Assembly (NCBI GenBank): GCA_021817625.1
Contig: JAKASY010000019.1
Span: 1 to 10,538, forward strand
Direction: 5' to 3'
Length of the DNA stretch: 10,538 nucleotides
Source of the DNA: Bacillota bacterium
GTDB lineage: Bacteria; Bacillota_E; JAJZYS01; JAILZS01
The notes beneath the pieces were generated by a model. The model was given only the letters and a program-made list of their open reading frames with translations, was not told where the DNA came from and ran no database searches. The stretch's first letter is position 1. Each line of letters begins with the position of its first letter. This document shows positions 6,169 through 10,538 of the stretch, in pieces. The position numbers and the translations under genes were made by a program.

Positions 6169-7377
6169 CTACGTGGACGGTTCCCGCAGGGCGGCGAGGC
6201 GCAGGGCGGCCGCGGCCAGGAGCGCCGCGCCCAGCGGCAGCGCCGCCTCGTCGACGCTGAAGTGCGGGTCGTGGTTGGCGCTGTCCGCGCCGGCCGCAGG
6301 GTTGCCCGCACCCAGGAAGATGAACGCGCTCGGCACGACCTGGCCGTAGTAGGAGAAGTCCTCCGACGCCATGAGCGGGTCGCCGGGCACGAGCGCGCCC
6401 TCCCCGAGCACCGCGCGCACGGCGTCGCGGGCGGCCGCGGTGGCGCCAGGGTCGTTCACGACCTCGGGATAGCCGTCGTAGTGGACGACCTCGGCGCGCG
6501 CGCCGTACGCAGCCGCCGTGCCCTCCGCGATCGCCGTGAGGTGCGCTCGCAAGCGCTCGCGCGTGTCCGCGTCGAAGGTGCGGATGGTGCCCTCGATCAC
6601 GGTTTCGGGCGCGATCACGCTGGCCGCGAAGCCGCCGCGGATCGTGCCGATCGAGAGCACCGCCGGCCGCTGCGGGTTGAGCTGGCGCGCGACCACCTGC
6701 TGGAGGCCGACGACGATCTGGGCGGCGATCGGGATCGTGTCGACCGACAGGTGCGGCATGCTGCCGTGGCCGCCGACGCCCCGGACCGTCACGGCGAAGC
6801 GGTCCGCGGCGGCCATCACGGGACCCTCGCCCACCACCGCCCTGCCCGTCGGCAGCGGTCCCTCGGGCACGCGCGCGAACACGTGCTGCCCGACGGCGGC
6901 GCGCACGCCCTCGAGCACGCCCGCGTCCACCATCTGGCGCGCGCCCCCGCCCCCCTCCTCGGCCGGCTGGAAGAGGAGGCGGACACCGCCGGGCAGGGCG
7001 TCCGCGTGGGCGAGGAGCAGCCGCGCCGCGCCGAGGGCCATCGCCATGTGCGCGTCATGGCCGCAGGCGTGCATCCGTCCCGCGTTGCGCGAGGCGAAGG
7101 GGAGGCCGGTCTGCTCCGCCACGGGCAGGCCGTCGATGTCCGCCCGCACGAGCACCCGCGCGCCACCGCCGTGGCCGCCGATGTCCGCCCACAGGCCCGT
7201 GGGCGTGCGCCGCACGGCCTCCAGGCCCATCCCCGCCACGGCGCGCGCGAGGTAGTCGGTGGTCTCCCTCTCCTCGTAGCCGATCTCGGGGCAGGCGTGC
7301 AGCTCCCGCCGCCAGCGCACGAGGTCCGGGACAAGGGACCGGGCCGAGGCCACGAGCTCGGCGTCGGGGATGGGCAA
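6169..7377 (-). CDS. M20 family metal-dependent amidohydrolase (N-acyl amino acid / hippurate hydrolase type)
   Basis: This 402-residue, full-length cytoplasmic enzyme cleaves N-acyl amino acids or related amides using a two-metal site. The binding residues are in place: RMHACGHDAHM with Cys105 and His107, LLFQPAEEGGGGARQM with Glu140/Glu141, GQHVFARVPEG with His165, and NHDPHFSVDE with His369. The dimerisation-domain histidine is in RGVGGHGSMPH (His204). MASEDFSYYG (337-345) and RRELHACPEIGYEE (23-36) are further family hallmarks. I take TTG 7377 as start: it gives MPIPDAELV and has AAAGGCGGG seven or so bases upstream; no ATG or GTG in frame fits the family N-terminus. It is divergent from the small gene to its right. 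Substrate (hippurate, indole-acetyl amino acids, acyl amino acids or a diaminopimelate derivative) cannot be told from sequence. Confidence 0.94.
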   Translation of the reverse strand: MPIPDAELVASARSLVPDLVRWRRELHACPEIGYEERETTDYLARAVAGMGLEAVRRTPTGLWADIGGHGGGARVLVRADIDGLPVAEQTGLPFASRNAGRMHACGHDAHMAMALGAARLLLAHADALPGGVRLLFQPAEEGGGGARQMVDAGVLEGVRAAVGQHVFARVPEGPLPTGRAVVGEGPVMAAADRFAVTVRGVGGHGSMPHLSVDTIPIAAQIVVGLQQVVARQLNPQRPAVLSIGTIRGGFAASVIAPETVIEGTIRTFDADTRERLRAHLTAIAEGTAAAYGARAEVVHYDGYPEVVNDPGATAAARDAVRAVLGEGALVPGDPLMASEDFSYYGQVVPSAFIFLGAGNPAAGADSANHDPHFSVDEAALPLGAALLAAAALRLAALREPST

Positions 7378-7444
7378 GGGCGTCCCGCCTTTCTTCCATG
7401 CCGCCTGGGGGCGGGCGTACGGCAGACTTCGCGGCGGTGTTCGC

Positions 7445-7477
7445 GACCCCCTCCGGCCGGATCGGGCGGAGGGGGTC
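7445..7477. promoter_or_regulatory. 11-bp perfect inverted repeat in the divergent intergenic region
   Basis: GACCCCCTCCG (7445-7455) and CGGAGGGGGTC (7467-7477) are exact inverted repeats around 11 nt. It lies 67 nt upstream of the amidohydrolase start and 99 nt upstream of the small gene's start, so it could be an operator serving both directions or a leader hairpin. No firm promoter hexamers were found; TAGGAT at 7515-7520 is a possible -10 for the rightward gene without a matching -35. Confidence 0.4.
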
Positions 7478-7534
7478 CGCCCGGCAACATCGAAGCATGC
7501 TCGGTTGCCAAGGATAGGATCGCCGACCGGCGCT

Positions 7535-7544
7535 GCCGATCGGC
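7535..7544. repeat. 10-bp palindrome upstream of the small DUF3467-like gene
   Basis: GCCGATCGGC is self-complementary and is nested in a longer imperfect structure (CGGCGC at 7528-7533 with GCGCCG at 7543-7548). It lies about 30 nt before the GTG start and just downstream of the TAGGAT at 7515-7520. It may be a regulator site or a leader hairpin; chance is possible. Confidence 0.25.
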
Positions 7545-7576
7545 GCCGTCCGGGCGGAGCATGAGGAGTGGTGCAT

Positions 7577-7912
7577 GTGGCCGATCGCGAGGTGGTCATC
7601 GCCAGCGCCGAGGCGGATGGCGCGCCCAGCCTGTTCGTCACGAGCGTGGCCGGCGGGGTGGGCTCCGCCGGCGAGATTGTGATGCAGCTCTACCGCGACA
7701 TCTACCGGACGCCCAGCCGGTTTCGGGTTACCGTGCGGGCTGACGGCTTCACGCAGCAGGCGGCGGAGTTCGACGACCCCGACAGCCAGGCGGGCGTGGT
7801 GCGCACGCGCATCGGCGAGGTGATCCTTACGCCGGCGGCGGCCGTGCAGATGATCGCCTGGCTGCAGCAGGCGGTGGCGGGGCTGCAGGCTGCCCAGGGC
7901 GGCACGCAGTAG
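7577..7912 (+). CDS. Small DUF3467-like protein
   Basis: This is a 111-residue soluble protein without signal peptide or membrane segment. The pattern is GEIVMQLYRDIYRTPSRFRV (32-51), a variable linker rich in acidic residues (64-70), then VVRTRIGEVILTPAAAVQM (74-92) and a C-terminal helix IAWLQQAVAGLQAA. This strand-then-ILTP-then-helix ending resembles DUF3467 proteins, in which an EF-x-x-DF strand is followed by R-V-x-L-x-P and a terminal helix. Function of that family is unknown. I chose GTG 7577 because GAGGAG at 7563-7568 is eight bases upstream; GTGs at 7568 and 7571 are too close to it. The stop is one base from the stop of the convergent acyltransferase gene. The family call is moderate; that it is a gene is fairly sure. 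Confidence 0.7.
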   Translation: MADREVVIASAEADGAPSLFVTSVAGGVGSAGEIVMQLYRDIYRTPSRFRVTVRADGFTQQAAEFDDPDSQAGVVRTRIGEVILTPAAAVQMIAWLQQAVAGLQAAQGGTQ

Positions 7913-7913
7913 C

Positions 7914-9686
7914 TCAGGCCCCGCCCGCCGGCAGCGCGGGGGCGGATGCGCCCGCCTCGCGCAGGAGCGCCTCCTCGGTCTCGGCCAGGAGACGCGCCTG
8001 GTAGGCGAGCATCTCGGCCACCAGGGGGAAGCGCGCGTCCCGTACGGGCACGGCCGGCATGGGCGCGCCCTCCGGCGCCGGCGCCAGCTGCCCTCGCCGG
8101 CGCATGGCCCGCAGCACGATACGCGCGGCGTGCGCCGGCGAGCGTGCAAGGCCACTCTCCAGGCGCGCGCCGGGCGGAAGGGCCCGCACCGCGGCCTCTG
8201 CCGCCCGCTCCATCTCGCCGAGGGTAGCTCCGGTCCGCCGCGCCAGGAGTACGCGCGCCACGACCTGGCTCGCCGTGACCACGCGCTCGGCCAGGATTGC
8301 GGTGCGCAAGTCGCGGCCCGGCTCGAGCGGCACGAGACGGATGTGCACCGTCAGTCGCCCCGGCCTCAGGCTGTCGTAGGCCAAGGACGCGATCGCCACG
8401 GTGCGGGCGCGCTGGCGCAGGCCGTCCAGGGCGAGGCGGAAGCGGCCGAGGCTGCCGTCGCGGCTGATCTCGCCCTCGGGCGTCAGGTAGACGGTGCGGC
8501 CGCGCGCCATGAGGCGGTCCAGGCGGGCGAGATCGACGCGCAGGTCCGAGCGCATGCGCGCCAGGATGCGGCTGCGCGCCGGCTCGCGCACGTGGGCGAC
8601 CGACACCTCAGCCTGGCCGAGGTCGCGACGGCGCCCATACAGGGGGGCCGCGAGCGGCAGCCCACCGACGGCGGGCCCGAAGCGCCGGCGCAGGGCCTCG
8701 AGCGCCACGTCGTCGCACAGCGTCGCGAGCGGCAGGCGCCGGTCGAGGCCGCTCGCGTCGACGAGGCTCGCGAGCGGCCGGCGGCGCGGGAGGTTCTCGA
8801 TCGGCACCACGCCGAGGATGCCGAGCACGCCACCCAGGCTGAGCCGCCTGAGCGGCAGGTCGAGGCCGCGGCCCAGGCGGTCGGCCAGGAAGCCCGGCTC
8901 GAACATCCGACGCGATCCGGCGCTGACGGGCGCCTGGCGGAGATCGCCGCCAAGGTAGAGAAGCGGCGGCAGCACCATGCCGTCCAGGTCGTGCAGGTGG
9001 TTGGCGACCACGAGCAGGCCCAGGCGCCGGCGCCCGAGGCTGCCCTCGACGCGCACCCGGTAGCGCAGGCGGGCGTACGCGAGAAGGCCGGCGGCGACAC
9101 CCAGGCGCAACGAGAGGTGGCCCGCGGCGCGCAGCGGCCGCGCCCGACCTGCGCGCAGCACGACCACGGAGCCGGCAAGGAAGGACAGCCCGGACAGGAT
9201 GAACAGCGCATGGTAGCCCTGCGCCGGCGAGGGGTAGCGCGCGATCAGCCAGGCGCCGGCGACGGGCGCGAACACCGCCGGAAGGTTGCTGGCCATGCCC
9301 CAGATCCCGAGGTCGCGGCCTGCCCTGCCCGAGCGCGGCAGCGTGTCGAGCGCGAGCGCCCAGTCCACGGAGAGGAAGGCGCCGTAGCCGAGCCCGTAGA
9401 GCACGCCGAAGAGCAGGATGTCGGACAGGGAGGGCAGGTAGGCGAAGCCGAGGGCGGCCGCGGCCATCGGCACGCCCGCCAGGAAGACGACGGCAGAGCG
9501 GTCGGCGTCGTCCGACAGGCGGCCGGCGTAGAACGTGGACACGGCGGCGCCCAGAAGGGCCATGGCCGCCACGCCGGCCGTGCCGCGCTCGGGCTGGGTC
9601 ATGCCGACGACGTCGCGCAGATAGTAGAGGACGAACGTCATGAGCAGCGTGAGGCCGAACATCACGCACAGGCGGGCGGTGAACAC
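7914..9686 (-). CDS. MFS transporter C-terminal half fused to a PlsC-type acyltransferase
   Basis: Counting from the in-frame GTG 9686 this is 590 residues, but protein similarity to an MFS loop continues upstream to about 9749 (PERKRRARRRGSRHGARAFAV), so GTG 9686 is probably not a true start. Residues 1-180 hold about six transmembrane segments (for example FGLTLLMTFVLYYL, LLFGVLYGLGYGAFLSV, LFILSGLSFLAGSVVVL). From about 220 comes a 1-acylglycerol-3-phosphate-acyltransferase-like domain: HX4D is His230-Asp235 in VVANHLHDLDGMVLP, a block-II-like GVVPIENLPRRR is at 292-303, and PEGE is at 403-406 in TVYLTPEGEISRDG. The 167 residues between HX4D and PEGE are far more than the roughly 65-75 usual for PlsC. 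It would acylate a lysolipid or other hydroxyl acceptor at the membrane. The N-terminal half of the transporter follows in another frame at 9751-10359. Confidence 0.85.
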   Translation of the reverse strand: MFTARLCVMFGLTLLMTFVLYYLRDVVGMTQPERGTAGVAAMALLGAAVSTFYAGRLSDDADRSAVVFLAGVPMAAAALGFAYLPSLSDILLFGVLYGLGYGAFLSVDWALALDTLPRSGRAGRDLGIWGMASNLPAVFAPVAGAWLIARYPSPAQGYHALFILSGLSFLAGSVVVLRAGRARPLRAAGHLSLRLGVAAGLLAYARLRYRVRVEGSLGRRRLGLLVVANHLHDLDGMVLPPLLYLGGDLRQAPVSAGSRRMFEPGFLADRLGRGLDLPLRRLSLGGVLGILGVVPIENLPRRRPLASLVDASGLDRRLPLATLCDDVALEALRRRFGPAVGGLPLAAPLYGRRRDLGQAEVSVAHVREPARSRILARMRSDLRVDLARLDRLMARGRTVYLTPEGEISRDGSLGRFRLALDGLRQRARTVAIASLAYDSLRPGRLTVHIRLVPLEPGRDLRTAILAERVVTASQVVARVLLARRTGATLGEMERAAEAAVRALPPGARLESGLARSPAHAARIVLRAMRRRGQLAPAPEGAPMPAVPVRDARFPLVAEMLAYQARLLAETEEALLREAGASAPALPAGGA

Positions 9687-9750
9687 GACGGCGAAGGCCC
9701 TCGCCCCGTGACGGCTGCCGCGGCGGCGCGCGCGCCGTTTCCGCTCTGGA

Positions 9751-10359
9751 CCAACCGACGGGTGCGCCGCCCGCCTCGCGCACGCCCGCCGCGGTCACGA
9801 GGGTGCCGACAGAGATCGCCGCCACCATGACGGCGTAGGCGTCGTCGAGACCGCCGAGGCCCGCGGCGCCCAGGCCGACGATCGTGCCCAGGAGGGCGAA
9901 CACGCCCATGTAGCCCGATGCGCTCCCCCAGCGCTCCTGCGGCACCAGGTCCGGCACGAGGGCCTCATAGGCCGCCTGAGAGACGTTCTGGCCGAACGTG
10001 GCCAGGACGTAGCCGAGCGCGAGGGCGGCGAGGTCGTCCGCCGCCACCATCACGAGCAGGCCGGCCACGTTCGCGGCGCTTCCCCCGACGACCATCGGCA
10101 TGCGCCTGCGCCCGCGCTCGCGCAGGCGGTCGGACAGGTAGCCGGCGACGGGCGGCACGACCAGGGCGACGGCCGCCCCCACGGCGGCGACGCGGCCCAG
10201 CACGTCCGTGTGCTGGGCCGCGGCCAGCCGGAGGATGCCGAGGGGCAGCGCGATCGTGGGCAGCGCCCCCGACTCCAGGTTGAGCGAGAACCACAGCGCA
10301 GCCAGGACGGACTGCCGGTCCGCGCGGTCCTGCCACCATGTCGAGGCGTGCTGCTGCAT
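9751..10359 (-). pseudogene. MFS transporter N-terminal half, cut from its C-terminal half by a frameshift
   Basis: The ATG at 10359 has GGAGG seven bases upstream (10367-10371). About 203 residues read as an MFS N-domain with some six hydrophobic segments, including VAAVGAAVALVVPPVAGYL (58-75), MVVGGSAANVAGLLVMVA (89-106) and MGVFALLGTIVGLGAAGLGG. GYLSDRLRERGRRR (73-86) is the loop 2-3 motif A, and AAYEALVPDLVPQERWGSAS (129-148) is typical of SLC45/GPH-like transporters. After VREAGGAPVGW the frame loses similarity and runs on as arginine/proline-rich junk to 8608, while the expected loop and TM7 continue one frame over. One extra base (or two missing) between about 9735 and 9760 explains this; correcting it gives a single protein of roughly 814 residues. 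Whether the shift is real or a sequencing error cannot be decided here. Confidence 0.75.
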
Positions 10360-10520
10360 GGCGATGCCTCCGCCCGAAGTGTATGGACGCCGGGAAGGCG
10401 GACGTCCAGGCGGCGGACGGCAGGGGTCGACCGAAGAGTGCGAAGAGGGTGGCACAGATCGTCCGGGCATGCGCGCGAGGTGCTCCGAGTCTCGGCGCGA
10501 GGCCGAAGGGCCGCTCGGAA

Positions 10521-10537
10521 CCGGGTGGGACACCCGG
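10521..10537. terminator. 7-bp GC hairpin at the right edge
   Basis: CCGGGTG (10521-10527) and CACCCGG (10531-10537) pair around a 3-nt loop. No T-tract is seen in either direction. It may end a gene lying beyond the window. The remaining 10360-10520 shows no coding sequence, only the ribosome site of the MFS gene. Confidence 0.3.
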
Positions 10538-10538
10538 G

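Noticed and set aside
6142..7743. A plus-strand open frame of 533 codons opposite the amidohydrolase
   Set aside because: Shadow frame; the minus strand carries every M20 metal-binding motif.
8130..9830. A plus-strand open frame of 566 codons opposite the MFS-acyltransferase
   Set aside because: Low-complexity Ala/Arg/Glu/Gln-rich product with no hydrophobic or catalytic pattern; the minus strand has clear membrane segments and acyltransferase motifs.
10380..10420. Possible promoter for the MFS gene (TGGACG and TACACT on the minus strand)
   Set aside because: Spacing of 19 is long, the hexamers match poorly, and the implied transcript start would lie almost on the ribosome site.

Overview
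This is a very GC-rich (roughly 70% by eye) bacterial chromosomal window. The coding regions lean heavily on G/C third positions, use GTG and TTG starts freely, and several genes have strong Shine-Dalgarno sites (AAGGAGG, GGAGG). No rRNA, tRNA, CRISPR array or insertion sequence is visible. The mix (a remnant of a secreted stalk-type protein, a GC-rich IlvD, PaaK, an M20 amidohydrolase and an MFS-acyltransferase fusion) would suit a high-GC Bacillota lineage (Thermaerobacter/Symbiobacterium-like) or a Chloroflexota/actinobacterial relative. The taxonomic guess is weak.

Layout from left to right. Minus strand, 1-1739: the 5' end of ilvD (dihydroxy-acid dehydratase, running off the left edge), a HIT-family nucleotide hydrolase/transferase, and a kanamycin-nucleotidyltransferase-like protein. 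The last two are 35 nt apart and probably co-transcribed. Plus strand, about 1759-4785: the remains of a secreted-protein gene, a beta-hydroxyacid dehydrogenase/DUF1932 oxidoreductase with a strong ribosome site, and a full-length phenylacetate-CoA ligase family enzyme whose stop codon lies in a 14-bp tandem repeat. Minus strand, 4846-7377: a virginiamycin-B-lyase-like beta-propeller protein and, upstream of it, an M20 amidohydrolase, separated by a perfect 11-bp GC hairpin. Plus strand, 7577-7912: a small DUF3467-like protein, divergent from the amidohydrolase across a 199-nt gap with an 11-bp perfect inverted repeat. Minus strand, 7914-10359: an MFS transporter joined to a PlsC-type acyltransferase, with a frameshift in the central transporter loop near 9750.

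The genes do not form one pathway. ilvD is branched-chain amino acid biosynthesis. The dehydrogenase, CoA ligase and amidohydrolase look like scavenging or catabolic enzymes. The nucleotidyltransferase/HIT pair and the transporter-acyltransferase fusion are the least ordinary parts. The fusion recalls the lysophospholipid flippase/acyltransferase logic of LplT-Aas, but the transporter half is a generic MFS protein and the acyltransferase has an unusually long insert, so its substrate is open.
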